Shown here in pieces: positions 37,084 to 45,581 of a stretch of DNA of 64,000 bases. A program made the position numbers and the translations under genes. This stretch comes from a virus. The stretch's first letter is position 1, and every line of letters begins with the position of its first letter. The notes beneath the pieces are model-generated. The model saw only the letters and a list, made by a program, of their open reading frames with translations, was not told where the DNA came from and searched no databases. Location of the stretch: positions 83,922 to 147,921 of the IMG/VR virus record IMGVR_UViG_3300042868_003730. One strand, 5' to 3'.

Positions 37084-38865
37084 ATGAAAGTAGTGCATAA
37101 AGATTTACAGGCTCTTGGTGTTGATCAGGAGTCTGTAAGAAAATTCTTGAAGTACAAAGAAGCAGATGCTAAGGTAGGGGATGACCCGTATGCTTCATCT
37201 GCTAGTGAAAAGGCAAATAAGACCAAGGCGTATCGCGAACTGCATAAAGACCTCACCGCTAAAACCAAGAATCCTAATGTTGCGATTCAAACTCTAAGTA
37301 ACATTCATGACTATAAAGGAAAAGAAGCGATGTATGAAAGTATGATGTCATTCAAATCTTTCCTCGAGATCAATGAATTGTCTAACGTCACCCTGGCTTC
37401 TTATAAAAAGAAAGCAGGAGAACAGGCAACAGCTGCTGATAAGGCAGGTGACTTCAAGAAAGGTAATAAGCGATTCTCTGGTATTACCAAAGCAACGAAG
37501 AAACAATTTGCTAATCCAGTAAAAGAAGATTTTAATATCTGTGAAACAGCAGAATCTGGACTCGCTGCCAAAGCAGAAAAATCTGGTATCTCAATCGGTA
37601 CGCTACGCAAAGTTTATAATCGCGGTATGGCAGCGTGGAACTCTGGCCATCGCCCAGGAACCACTCCACAACAATGGGGTATGGCTCGCGTAAACTCTTA
37701 CATCACCAAAGGCAAAGGTACATATCACGGAGCAGATAAAGACTTGCGTGAAGAAACCGTACAGGAGTCTGGTGGTACTGCTGTGTGGAAAAGTGGATGT
37801 TGTCATGTTGAAAAATATGGAGATGATGTATTTGCTCTATATGTTAATGATAAAAAACATAAATTTTACACTTCATTAAAAGATGCTAAAGCTGCGTCAG
37901 TTGAGTTTAATGGGAAAAATCTAGAAGAAAAAGAAGTTCCAAAAGATCCGGAGTCTGGACTGCCAAAGAAATATGTTGCTGGTCTTTCATCCTCTACTGC
38001 TAAAGCCAGGGCTGCGCACTTCAATAAAATGGATAAGAAAAGCGACAGCGACCCAACTGCATATGAACCAGCACCTGGAGACGCAACTGCTAAAACCAAA
38101 ACAAGTAAGCATACATTAAAGTATCGCGAAATGTATGGAGAAAGTATTGATGAGGAAATACTGGAAGCATGCTGGGTTGGTTATAAACAAGTTGGTGTGA
38201 AGAAAAAGGGAAATAGAATGGTTCCCAACTGCGTGGCAGAAGATGTTGATTATATGTTCCATCCTCTTATCGAAGCAGTAAATGCAATTGATAGTGGTGA
38301 GTATGACTACGAGGGCCAGATGGCCAGATTACAGTTACAAACTATCTGCCGCAACTCAAAAGATTTAGTTGACATGCTTTCTGACGATGAGAATATGCCA
38401 GAGTGGGTTCAATCTAAAATAACTTTAGCTCAAGATTATATTAGTTCAGTTAGAGATTACTTACAATCTAAAGAAGAATTGGGTGAAAATCTAGAAGAAC
38501 AATTCGATATAATCGAAGAAGTTGTTGAAGAGCTATCAGCTGAATATGGTATTGACTCTGAAGTAATTTGGGAAAACTTTGACGAGTTTACAGACGAAGA
38601 ATTACTAGAATACGCAGTTGATGCCAAAGGGCACAAATCGTCCACTGGTGGATTGACACAAAAAGGTCGAGATGCTTACAACGCCAAAGGCGGAAATTTG
38701 CAAGCACCAGTGACTACTCCGCCATCCAAACTGAAGCCAGGAAGTAAGGCAGCAAATCGTCGTAAGTCTTTCTGCGCACGTATGGGTGGTATGGAAGGTG
38801 CCATGAAAAAACCAAATGGTGAACCCACTCGCAAAGCACTAGCTCTGCGTAAATGGAATTGCTAA
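37084..38865 (+). CDS. Modular virion-associated protein with DUF5824-like and CARM-type modules
   Basis: 593 residues from the ATG one base after the previous stop; the frame extends upstream within the ATPase gene. Modules in order: an N-terminal unknown region; residues about 87-100 (MMSFKSFLEINELSN) resembling the start of T4-like capsid-targeted proteins, then ELSNVTLASYKKKAGEQA; a DUF5824-like helix (ISIGTLRKVYNRGMAAWNSGH); a GLPKKYVAGLSSSTAKARAAHF module; an acidic helical region; and a C-terminal RRKSFCARMGGM...ALRKWNC module frequent in aquatic phages. The mosaic suggests fusion of separate small modules. Function is unknown; packaging inside the head is plausible. Confidence 0.65.
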   Translation: MKVVHKDLQALGVDQESVRKFLKYKEADAKVGDDPYASSASEKANKTKAYRELHKDLTAKTKNPNVAIQTLSNIHDYKGKEAMYESMMSFKSFLEINELSNVTLASYKKKAGEQATAADKAGDFKKGNKRFSGITKATKKQFANPVKEDFNICETAESGLAAKAEKSGISIGTLRKVYNRGMAAWNSGHRPGTTPQQWGMARVNSYITKGKGTYHGADKDLREETVQESGGTAVWKSGCCHVEKYGDDVFALYVNDKKHKFYTSLKDAKAASVEFNGKNLEEKEVPKDPESGLPKKYVAGLSSSTAKARAAHFNKMDKKSDSDPTAYEPAPGDATAKTKTSKHTLKYREMYGESIDEEILEACWVGYKQVGVKKKGNRMVPNCVAEDVDYMFHPLIEAVNAIDSGEYDYEGQMARLQLQTICRNSKDLVDMLSDDENMPEWVQSKITLAQDYISSVRDYLQSKEELGENLEEQFDIIEEVVEELSAEYGIDSEVIWENFDEFTDEELLEYAVDAKGHKSSTGGLTQKGRDAYNAKGGNLQAPVTTPPSKLKPGSKAANRRKSFCARMGGMEGAMKKPNGEPTRKALALRKWNC

Positions 38866-38877
38866 GGTAGAAGGATA

Positions 38878-39384
38878 ATGAAATCATTTAAGAGTTATCT
38901 TACTGAACAATACGCAGGAAACTACGTCTGTCTGGAAACAGAAGATATGTCGTTTTTCTTTGTAGACTGTGGAATTCCTGAGCCAACATCTGGGGTAGTT
39001 CCTCCAGATTTTCACTGTACAGTTATGTACTCTGAAATATCAGTTATTGAACCAGAAAGAGTTGCTAGCCTATTGCGTACTTCTGGATTCAATAAACCAT
39101 ACATCGGTAAGATAATTGGGTTTGATCTTTTTGATTCACCTGAAGATAATACCAAGTGTTCTCTTGTCGCTAAAATAGAATGCCCTGAATTGATGCAAGC
39201 GCATGACTATCTAAAGGGTATTGGTCTACAACATTCTTATTCAGAATATTCACCGCATATTACTCTACGATATGGAATGGATATTATTGAGGCAGCTAAA
39301 TACAAAGAATTGCTAAGTGGTTGTACTGGTTCGGTTACGATGGCAAAGTTTAGAAGTGAGCCAATAAATAAACATTACGTATGA
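38878..39384 (+). CDS. 2H phosphoesterase (LigT/Acb1-type fold) with capsid-targeting-like N-terminus
   Basis: 168 residues, with an AGAAGGATAATG start context. Two H-x-T motifs, HCT at residues 46-48 and HIT at 127-129, spaced as in 2H phosphoesterases, define the active site. Family members hydrolyse cyclic phosphates or cyclic oligonucleotides; T4 Acb1 (gene 57B, 152 residues) has this two-HxT layout and degrades CBASS signals. The N-terminus MKSFKSYLTE resembles T4-type capsid-targeting sequences and contains an L-T-E gp21 cleavage motif, so the enzyme may be packaged and injected. Substrate is unknown; it could instead act on RNA 2',3'-cyclic ends. It overlaps the next gene by 4 bases. 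Confidence 0.75.
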   Translation: MKSFKSYLTEQYAGNYVCLETEDMSFFFVDCGIPEPTSGVVPPDFHCTVMYSEISVIEPERVASLLRTSGFNKPYIGKIIGFDLFDSPEDNTKCSLVAKIECPELMQAHDYLKGIGLQHSYSEYSPHITLRYGMDIIEAAKYKELLSGCTGSVTMAKFRSEPINKHYV

Positions 39385-39914
39385 CTATTCTAACTTGCCC
39401 ATCGCCGAGTAACATTAACCCATTAAATCCAAATGGATTTTTGTTCTCGGTCAGTAAACTCCCGGAACTAACATTCTTCGTTCAGGACGTAGAGTTGCCT
39501 TCTCTTAGTATCGGGACTGTTATCCAGTCATCAAGTGTTCAAGATATTAAGATTCCAGGAGAGACAGCTGATTTTGGTAGTCTTAGTGTTGAGTTTCTTG
39601 TAGATGAACAGTTCGCCAACTATAAAGCAATTTATGCCTGGATGGTTGGATTGACATACCCAGAGACCCATGATATGTATAAGGCATTCTTAGCCTCTGC
39701 AAAGAATGCGAACTCATACAGTGAACTGGCGAAGGGTTACTCTGATGCATCATTGACTATTCTCGATAGCAGCAATAATCCAGTTCAGAGAATTACGTTT
39801 ATTGATGCGTTTCCAACATCGCTAAGTACATTACCATTTACCTCTCAGAGTAGTGATGTTCAATTCCTGAGAGCAACTGCTACGTTTGACTATACATATT
39901 ATAAATTATCTTAA
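39381..39914 (+). CDS. Tail-tube-family baseplate protein (gp19/gp54-like fold)
   Basis: 177 residues. NGFLFSVSKLPELTFFVQDVELPSL, then IPGETADFGSLSVEFLVDEQFANYKAIYAWMVGL, resembles the conserved core of tail tube and tube-initiator proteins (compare T4 gp54, with a DPLVISFRMD..NYRAMQDW segment). It is distinct from gene 19 at 29,376. It likely forms a ring at one end of the tube, as initiator or cap, but which one cannot be told from sequence. It is coupled to the phosphoesterase gene by an ATGA overlap. Confidence 0.65.
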   Translation: MTILTCPSPSNINPLNPNGFLFSVSKLPELTFFVQDVELPSLSIGTVIQSSSVQDIKIPGETADFGSLSVEFLVDEQFANYKAIYAWMVGLTYPETHDMYKAFLASAKNANSYSELAKGYSDASLTILDSSNNPVQRITFIDAFPTSLSTLPFTSQSSDVQFLRATATFDYTYYKLS

Positions 39915-39930
39915 CTTCCTGTAATATATT

Positions 39931-40365
39931 ATGACACTCGATGAAATTCGAGAGCAGTGGGAAACTGACTGCTCAATAGACGACCTCCATCCTGACAAAG
40001 CATCAGCCACTAGTCCAAGTCTTCATGCGAAGTACCTTGGTGAGTTGATGAACTATAGACTCAAACTCACCAAAACGCAGTTTGAGTACAGCCAGCTGCG
40101 CGCCAAGAAGTCTAAGTATTTTCGTGGAGAAATGACTCGCGAAGAACTTGAAGAGAATGGCTGGGAGCAGTGGCAATACAAAACACTCAAGTCCGAAGTC
40201 GAGGCATTACTCGACGCCGACACACAGACTCAGACTATCCTTGCTCGAGTTGAGTATTTGAAATCCGTTATCTACTACTTGGAATCAGTTCTCGGTGAGA
40301 TTAGGTCAAGATCATTCCATGTGAAAAACATAATAACTTGGGCTCAGTTTAGGGCAGGCGCGTGA
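39931..40365 (+). CDS. uvsY: Recombination mediator UvsY
   Basis: 144 residues (T4 UvsY is 137). It starts MTLDEIREQWETDCSIDDL and has the typical LHAKYLGELMNYRLKLTKTQ and C-terminal SRSFHVKNIITWAQFRAG pattern (T4: SRGFAIKHIQDMRAFEAG). UvsY loads UvsX onto gp32-coated single-stranded DNA. It overlaps uvsW by 4 bases (GTGA). Identity is supported by synteny with uvsW and by both termini. Confidence 0.88.
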   Translation: MTLDEIREQWETDCSIDDLHPDKASATSPSLHAKYLGELMNYRLKLTKTQFEYSQLRAKKSKYFRGEMTREELEENGWEQWQYKTLKSEVEALLDADTQTQTILARVEYLKSVIYYLESVLGEIRSRSFHVKNIITWAQFRAGA

Positions 40366-41876
40366 TTCGATTTATTGATTTTAATGAGACCCACATCAAG
40401 GTTCTCATCGATGATTTTGGCATTGAGCAGGAGATGTCAGACTTCTTCACGTTCTTCGCGCCTGGGTATAAGTTTCACCCGAAGGTAAAGGCGAAGATCT
40501 GGGATGGCAAAATCCGTATGCTCGATGCTCGCAGAAAGACCCTATACAAAGGGTTACTTGCGATCGCGATCAAATTTGTAAAAGATCGCGAGTATGAGTT
40601 CGAGATTGATAAGAGCCTAGACAATCGTACTGGTCTCAAAGAAGAAGATATCCGTGCCTACGTTGATTCCCTTCAACTGACTGCTCGCGGTGAGTTGCTT
40701 GAGGTAAGAGAGTACCAATACCAAGCAGTATACAAAACTCTAGAGACAAAGCGCAACCTGTTAATCTCACCGACGAGTTCTGGTAAGAGTGCGATTCTTT
40801 ACTGCAAAACTCGATACCACGTCGACAATAATCAGAGCGTGTTGCTAATTGTTCCGACGACAATGCTCGTAGAACAAATCTTCTCGGACTTCAAAGATTA
40901 CTCAACGAAAAATGGATGGGATGTTGAAGGTAATATCCAGCTGCTGTACTCCGGCAAAGAAAAGTTATTCCACAAGCCAATTATGATCAGCACGTGGCAG
41001 TCTATTACTGCTATGATGAAGAATGATCCGGATAACTTCTCGAACCTAACATCTAGCGTAGACGTAGCCCTATTCGATGAGGCGCATACTTACAAGGCAG
41101 CAGCAGTGCTAGCGACGATGGAAAAGTTTATCAAGACTGCTTGGAGAACTGGTACCACTGGAACTATTGATAACAACAAGATCAATGAACTAAGTCTTAT
41201 TGGATTGATGGGGCCAATCTATAAGGTCATCACGACGAAACAATTGATGGATGCGGGTCAGGTAACTACCCTAAAGATCAAAGCATTGATGCTACAACAC
41301 CCAGAAGAACTACGTAAGCAGCTGAAGGGTATGAAATATGCCGAAGAGATTGCGTATCTTGTTGGATGTCAGGAAAGAAATAAGTTTATTGTTAACTTAG
41401 CGAAAGCCTGCTCGGGTAACACTCTTATTCTATTCAACTTCGTGGAACGCCATGGAGCAGTTCTCAATGATATGATCTCCAAGAAACTGGATGGTTCTGG
41501 CAGGTCTATATACTTTGTACACGGTGGCACTGATGTTGAAGATCGAGAGAAGATTCGATTGACTGTTGAGAAAGAAGATGATTCGATTATTATTGCGACG
41601 TCATCTCTATTCAGCACTGGTATCAATATGCCATCGATTGCGAACATCATCTTTGCGGTGCCAACCAAGTCTACGATTAGAATTCGTCAGAGTATTGGTC
41701 GGGGATTACGCCTGAAGGATGGAAAGACTCACTGTAATTTGTTTGATATCGTGGATGACCTGAGTTGCAAGTCCTATATAAACACCACGATGCAGCATTT
41801 CCAGGAAAGAGTCAAGGTCTATGACTCAGAGCAGTTCGAATGGGAATTAGTAAAAGTTCCTCTAAAGACCCAGTAA
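40362..41876 (+). CDS. uvsW: RNA-DNA/branch-migrating helicase UvsW
   Basis: 504 residues (T4 UvsW is 503), GTG start overlapping the uvsY stop. Superfamily 2 motifs: Walker A LISPTSSGKSAILY, DEAH box ALFDEAHTYKA, RTGTTGTI (motif III-like) and QSIGRGLRLKDG (motif VI). The N-terminal 100 residues match the UvsW-specific domain (FHPKVKAKIWDGKIRMLD). It processes recombination intermediates and R-loops, shutting off origin replication late in T4 infection. A leftward promoter just downstream would give RNA antisense to it. Confidence 0.95.
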   Translation: MIRFIDFNETHIKVLIDDFGIEQEMSDFFTFFAPGYKFHPKVKAKIWDGKIRMLDARRKTLYKGLLAIAIKFVKDREYEFEIDKSLDNRTGLKEEDIRAYVDSLQLTARGELLEVREYQYQAVYKTLETKRNLLISPTSSGKSAILYCKTRYHVDNNQSVLLIVPTTMLVEQIFSDFKDYSTKNGWDVEGNIQLLYSGKEKLFHKPIMISTWQSITAMMKNDPDNFSNLTSSVDVALFDEAHTYKAAAVLATMEKFIKTAWRTGTTGTIDNNKINELSLIGLMGPIYKVITTKQLMDAGQVTTLKIKALMLQHPEELRKQLKGMKYAEEIAYLVGCQERNKFIVNLAKACSGNTLILFNFVERHGAVLNDMISKKLDGSGRSIYFVHGGTDVEDREKIRLTVEKEDDSIIIATSSLFSTGINMPSIANIIFAVPTKSTIRIRQSIGRGLRLKDGKTHCNLFDIVDDLSCKSYINTTMQHFQERVKVYDSEQFEWELVKVPLKTQ

Positions 41877-41894
41877 TATCAACCCTGCAGTTGA

Positions 41895-41922
41895 ATTATA
41901 CCTTGTAAAAAGCAAGTGTAAA
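41895..41922 (-). promoter_or_regulatory. Leftward sigma70-type promoter antisense to uvsW
   Basis: Minus strand: -35 TTTACA (41,922-41,917), 16-base spacer, -10 TATAAT (41,900-41,895), with a GTTTATTTTA upstream stretch. The sequence TATAATTCAACTG downstream of the -10 is identical to the leftward promoter at 24,177. No minus-strand gene follows, so transcription would run antisense into uvsW. Confidence 0.55.
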
Positions 41923-41948
41923 ATAAACTTTACATCTAAACAATTTAT

Positions 41949-41976
41949 TTTACTTTCTGGCAGGAAAGGGTATACT
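41949..41976 (+). promoter_or_regulatory. Early/middle sigma70-type promoter upstream of gene 55
   Basis: TTTACT (41,949-41,954), 16 bases, TATACT (41,971-41,976), preceded by AATTTATT. It drives gene 55, whose ATG is 27 bases downstream. Similar TATACTTG-type promoters occur before genes 43 and uvsX. Confidence 0.75.
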
Positions 41977-42002
41977 TGGTTGAGTTCCATAGGAGTACCT
42001 CA

Positions 42003-42575
42003 ATGCAAGACAATTCAATCAAGATCGTTCCACCAGTTGATGCAGACAATAAGAACCACTACGTAAACAACGTCAAGTTCTATGAAGAGATCAAGAAATA
42101 CAAAGAAGCATACGTAATCGCCAAAGAGGCAGGAACGGAACTTCCACGCATTAGTAACTACCTCGGTGAGTGTGTGTGGAAGATCGCGAAGGGTCTTGCA
42201 ATGAAACATAACTTCCGGAACTATTCATATCTTGAAGAAATGATCGGTGCAGGAGTTGAGACCTGTATCAAGAATATGCATTCATTCGACCCAGCAAAGT
42301 CTCAGAATCCTTTCTCATACTTTACTCAGGCTTGCTTCTATGCATATATCCACATTATTCAGAAAGAGAAGAAACAAAGCGCGATCAAGAAACGTCTAGT
42401 CCTTAGTTCAGCGATTGACACATATGAACTACAGAAGCATGATGAAGATGGTGAGTTCGCACTACCATTGATTGAATATCTTAATAGTCTTGGTGGTGAG
42501 GATGAACCAAAGAAGAAGTCAAAGGTAACTACGGAGGTAGGTGCTCTTGATCAATTCTTCGGAGAAAATAAATGA
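42003..42575 (+). CDS. 55: Late-transcription sigma factor gp55
   Basis: 190 residues (T4 gp55 is 185). The ATG at 42,003 follows an ATAGGAGTACCTC ribosome site; the in-frame upstream extension overlaps the promoter and is rejected. Conserved features include ELPRISNYLGECVWKIAKGLAMK, SYLEEMIGAGVETCIKNMHSFDP and NPFSYFTQACFYAYIHIIQKEKKQ, a sigma region 2-like segment. gp55 directs host RNA polymerase to late -10 elements such as the CTAAATA/TATAAATA sites in this window. It overlaps gene 47 by 4 bases. Confidence 0.93.
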   Translation: MQDNSIKIVPPVDADNKNHYVNNVKFYEEIKKYKEAYVIAKEAGTELPRISNYLGECVWKIAKGLAMKHNFRNYSYLEEMIGAGVETCIKNMHSFDPAKSQNPFSYFTQACFYAYIHIIQKEKKQSAIKKRLVLSSAIDTYELQKHDEDGEFALPLIEYLNSLGGEDEPKKKSKVTTEVGALDQFFGENK

Positions 42576-43615
42576 AGTACGTACTTCTTGGTGATTGCCA
42601 CCTGGGAGCACGCAATGGCAGTTCACGATTCTCAAAGCACTTCAATAAATTCTTCACGGATGTTCTGTACCCATACATAATTCATAATGGCATTGATACG
42701 ATCATTCAGTTGGGTGATCTGTTTGATAATAGAACCAATCTTTCATACAAAGCATTCCACGCCTGTAAGGATCATTGGTTCGCTCCACTTGATAACATCG
42801 GTATTGAGATGCACGTGCTGCTAGGCAATCACGATATCTACCATAAGAACACTCTTGAGATCAATAGTCCAGAGTTACTCCTTGGTCAGTATGAGAATAT
42901 ACATGTTTACAATAAACCATTTACTATCTCTGAATTTGGTGAGCCAATTTTTGACCTAGTTCCTTGGATCTGCGCTGACAATGAAGTTGAGGTTCTTGAG
43001 TTCATTGGCAGAACAGACAGAGCCAAGTATTGCATTGGGCACTTTGAGATCGCTGGTTTCTCAATGTATCGTGGTGGCGAGATGCTATCGCATGGATTAT
43101 CTCCTGCACTCTTTGATGGCTATGACAGAATGTTCTCCGGACATTATCACCACAAATCAGAAAATGGAAATATCCTCTACACAGGAACTCCATACGAGAT
43201 CACCTGGAGTGACTTCGCTGATCCAAAGGGATTCCACGTAGTAGATACAGATAAAAATACCGTGGAGTTTATTGAAAATCCATTTACTATATTCAGTCGT
43301 GTAGTGTATAATAATGGTTGGTCAGGTGATATCTCTTCTCTTTCCGAAAAGATTGTTAAGTTAGTTGTTCAGGAGAAGAAAGATCTTTTCCTTTATGATC
43401 GTTTCGTAGACAGTCTTAAATTAGCTGGCGTATATGAGTTGGCTATCATTGAGAATCTCGATGAGTTCAAGGATGGCGAAGTAGATGAGAATATTGACCT
43501 CGAAGATTCCAATGCTATTATTGAGAATTACATCGATGGTATCACGACCAATCTCAATAAAGATAAAATCAAAACATATATGCGTTCACTATACAATGAA
43601 GCACTTACCCTATGA
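42572..43615 (+). CDS. 47: Recombination endonuclease subunit gp47 (Mre11-like)
   Basis: 347 residues (T4 gp47 is 339). Metallophosphoesterase motifs in order: LLGDCHLGARNG (I), IQLGDLFDNR (II), LLGNHDIYHKN (III), CIGHFEIAG (IV) and FSGHYHHKS (V). It forms the Mre11-Rad50-type complex with gp46, resecting ends for recombination-dependent replication and degrading host DNA. It is coupled to genes 55 and 46 by 4-base overlaps, as expected for an operon. Confidence 0.95.
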   Translation: MKYVLLGDCHLGARNGSSRFSKHFNKFFTDVLYPYIIHNGIDTIIQLGDLFDNRTNLSYKAFHACKDHWFAPLDNIGIEMHVLLGNHDIYHKNTLEINSPELLLGQYENIHVYNKPFTISEFGEPIFDLVPWICADNEVEVLEFIGRTDRAKYCIGHFEIAGFSMYRGGEMLSHGLSPALFDGYDRMFSGHYHHKSENGNILYTGTPYEITWSDFADPKGFHVVDTDKNTVEFIENPFTIFSRVVYNNGWSGDISSLSEKIVKLVVQEKKDLFLYDRFVDSLKLAGVYELAIIENLDEFKDGEVDENIDLEDSNAIIENYIDGITTNLNKDKIKTYMRSLYNEALTL

Positions 43616-45297
43616 TCGTATTCAAAACAGTTAGTGTAAAGAACTTTCTTAGTTATGGAAACTACGATACTAAGTGGTTTCTTGATAAACATAACAGCAC
43701 TCTTATCGTAGGCAGGAATGGTCATGGTAAGAGTGTTCTCTTGGACGCAGTGTGTTTCGGTCTCTTTGGTAAACCATACCGCAATATCAATAAACCGCAA
43801 TTGGTTAACTCAATCAACCAGAAAGCCTGTGTTGTTGAATTAGAGTTGATCGTCAATGGCGTTGAGTACAAGATCATTCGTGGTATGAAGCCGAATGTCT
43901 TTGACGTATACTGTCAAGGCAAGATGCTAGACCAGGAAGCAGCGATGCGAGATATGCAGACGTATCTTGAGCAGCAGGTTTTGAAACTAAACTTCAAGAC
44001 ATTCTGTCAGGTAGTTATCCTTGGCTCAGCTTCGTATACTCCATTTATGCAACTTCCTGCTTATCAGCGCCGAGAGGTAGTTGAGGATGTTCTGGATATC
44101 GGCATCTTTAGTAAGATGAATGGTTTGTTGAAGGATCGAATAGCAGGCACCAAGGAAGAACTTCGCATCATTGAAGTTAAAGTTGACGCAGCAAAAAGAG
44201 AAGCGCAGGCACAGAAACGTATTATTGAATTGATCGAGAAGAATAAGACTTCGCGTATCTCTGAGATCAATGGTGAACTAACAACACTACAGGAAGAACT
44301 GGGTGTAGTAATGAGTTCGCTATCTGATCAGCAAGTACCAGACTACGTTTCAGCGAAGGCTCTGCGCGAAAGATATATTGCCATTGTTGATAGCATCGAT
44401 GAACTAAAGGCAACTGCTACACAACTAAAGACTAGGCTTGCGAGACTTGAGAGTCTTGAAGAATGCCCTACTTGCATTCAAGGAATCTCTCATGATCACA
44501 AGACAACTATCAAGACCAAGTTTGAGGAAGAATGTGAACAGATTGATCAGAATCTCAATGAACAATATCCATCATTGAAAGAAGTCGGTGGTCTCTTGCA
44601 AGCAGCAGAAAAAGAGCAGGGTAATTATGAAACAACAAAGGAAACTCTAACTCAGAGTAAGTCTGATCTAATCAAGTCGATCAAAGGCAAACAGGATCAG
44701 ATCGAAAAGATCAAAGAAGATTCTGGTGACGTAGATACTGAGAAAGAGAAGATGAAGGCAATCGCCGCTGAGGCATTACAGTTCATCTCGCGTAAGAATG
44801 AGTTGTCAGAAGAAAAGCAACTGCAGGAAGTTTCGCAAGTTCTGCTGAAAGATAATGGTATCAAGACCGCTATCATTCGTGAGTACCTTCCTGTGCTCAA
44901 CAAACTCATCAACAAGTATCTGACTGTGTTTGACTTCTTTGTCAACTTCAATCTTGATGAATCATTCAATGAAGTAATCAAGAGTCGAGGTCGGGATGAG
45001 TTTAGTTATGCAAGTTTCTCTGAAGGTGAGAAGAAACGAATCGACCTGGCTATCCTGTTGGCTTTCCGCCAGGTCGCTGCTATGAAGAATAGCGCAAAGG
45101 TAAATCTCCTGATCTTCGACGAAGTACAGGATAGTTCTTTGGATCTGGATGCTCGTGCCAAATTCAATGATTTGTTGGACTCTATGGCTGGTTCAAATGT
45201 GTTTGTTATCTCACATACTGACACTAGCCCTGATGCCTATGATGCTGTGATCAAAGTAGAGAAACGTGGTGATTTTAGTCAATATGAATATGTTTAA
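43612..45297 (+). CDS. 46: Recombination endonuclease subunit gp46 (Rad50-like)
   Basis: 561 residues (T4 gp46 is 560). SMC/Rad50-type ATPase: Walker A IVGRNGHGKSVLLDA near residues 33-47, a coiled-coil middle with a CPTC zinc hook (about residue 286), ABC signature FSEGEKKRIDLAILLAFR and Walker B LLIFDEVQDSSLD. It partners with gp47 for end resection. The gene starts on the gene 47 stop and ends just before a small gene with its own ribosome site. Confidence 0.95.
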   Translation: MIVFKTVSVKNFLSYGNYDTKWFLDKHNSTLIVGRNGHGKSVLLDAVCFGLFGKPYRNINKPQLVNSINQKACVVELELIVNGVEYKIIRGMKPNVFDVYCQGKMLDQEAAMRDMQTYLEQQVLKLNFKTFCQVVILGSASYTPFMQLPAYQRREVVEDVLDIGIFSKMNGLLKDRIAGTKEELRIIEVKVDAAKREAQAQKRIIELIEKNKTSRISEINGELTTLQEELGVVMSSLSDQQVPDYVSAKALRERYIAIVDSIDELKATATQLKTRLARLESLEECPTCIQGISHDHKTTIKTKFEEECEQIDQNLNEQYPSLKEVGGLLQAAEKEQGNYETTKETLTQSKSDLIKSIKGKQDQIEKIKEDSGDVDTEKEKMKAIAAEALQFISRKNELSEEKQLQEVSQVLLKDNGIKTAIIREYLPVLNKLINKYLTVFDFFVNFNLDESFNEVIKSRGRDEFSYASFSEGEKKRIDLAILLAFRQVAAMKNSAKVNLLIFDEVQDSSLDLDARAKFNDLLDSMAGSNVFVISHTDTSPDAYDAVIKVEKRGDFSQYEYV

Positions 45298-45308
45298 GGA
45301 GAATGATT

Positions 45309-45524
45309 ATGCAAGTACAAGGAAATGAAGATGGATATGCTCTGACTGGGATGAGTATGATTCATCTTGAACTTATTACTTCTTTACTTTATCGAGTTCG
45401 GCTTGGTGAGAGCGAGACTAAGATCGCTGCCTATGAACTTCTACAGGTGCTGGAAGAGTTTAAAGTACTCCCAGTGTCCTGTTCCCATGAGTGGCCAGAA
45501 GATCATTGCACTATCGAAGTCTGA
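45309..45524 (+). CDS. Small hypothetical protein
   Basis: 71 residues. The second ATG (45,309) is chosen because AAGGAG lies 7 bases before it, whereas the ATG at 45,303 is too close. The sequence (IHLELITSLLYRVRLGESET, AAYELLQVLEEF, VSCSHEWPEDHCTIEV) is helical with a His/Cys-bearing tail. No domain is recognised. It sits between gene 46 and an early promoter. Confidence 0.55.
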   Translation: MQVQGNEDGYALTGMSMIHLELITSLLYRVRLGESETKIAAYELLQVLEEFKVLPVSCSHEWPEDHCTIEV

Positions 45525-45525
45525 C

Positions 45526-45554
45526 TTTACTTTTATTCAACTTCGAGGTATAAT
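45526..45554 (+). promoter_or_regulatory. Strong early sigma70-type promoter
   Basis: TTTACT (45,526-45,531), 17 bases, TATAAT (45,549-45,554). It shares TTTTATTCAACTT...GAGGTATAATAACTTATCG with promoters at 47,657 and 60,782. It drives the vWA gene. Confidence 0.85.
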
Positions 45555-45581
45555 AACTTATCGAAAGTTGAAAGGAAAGAA

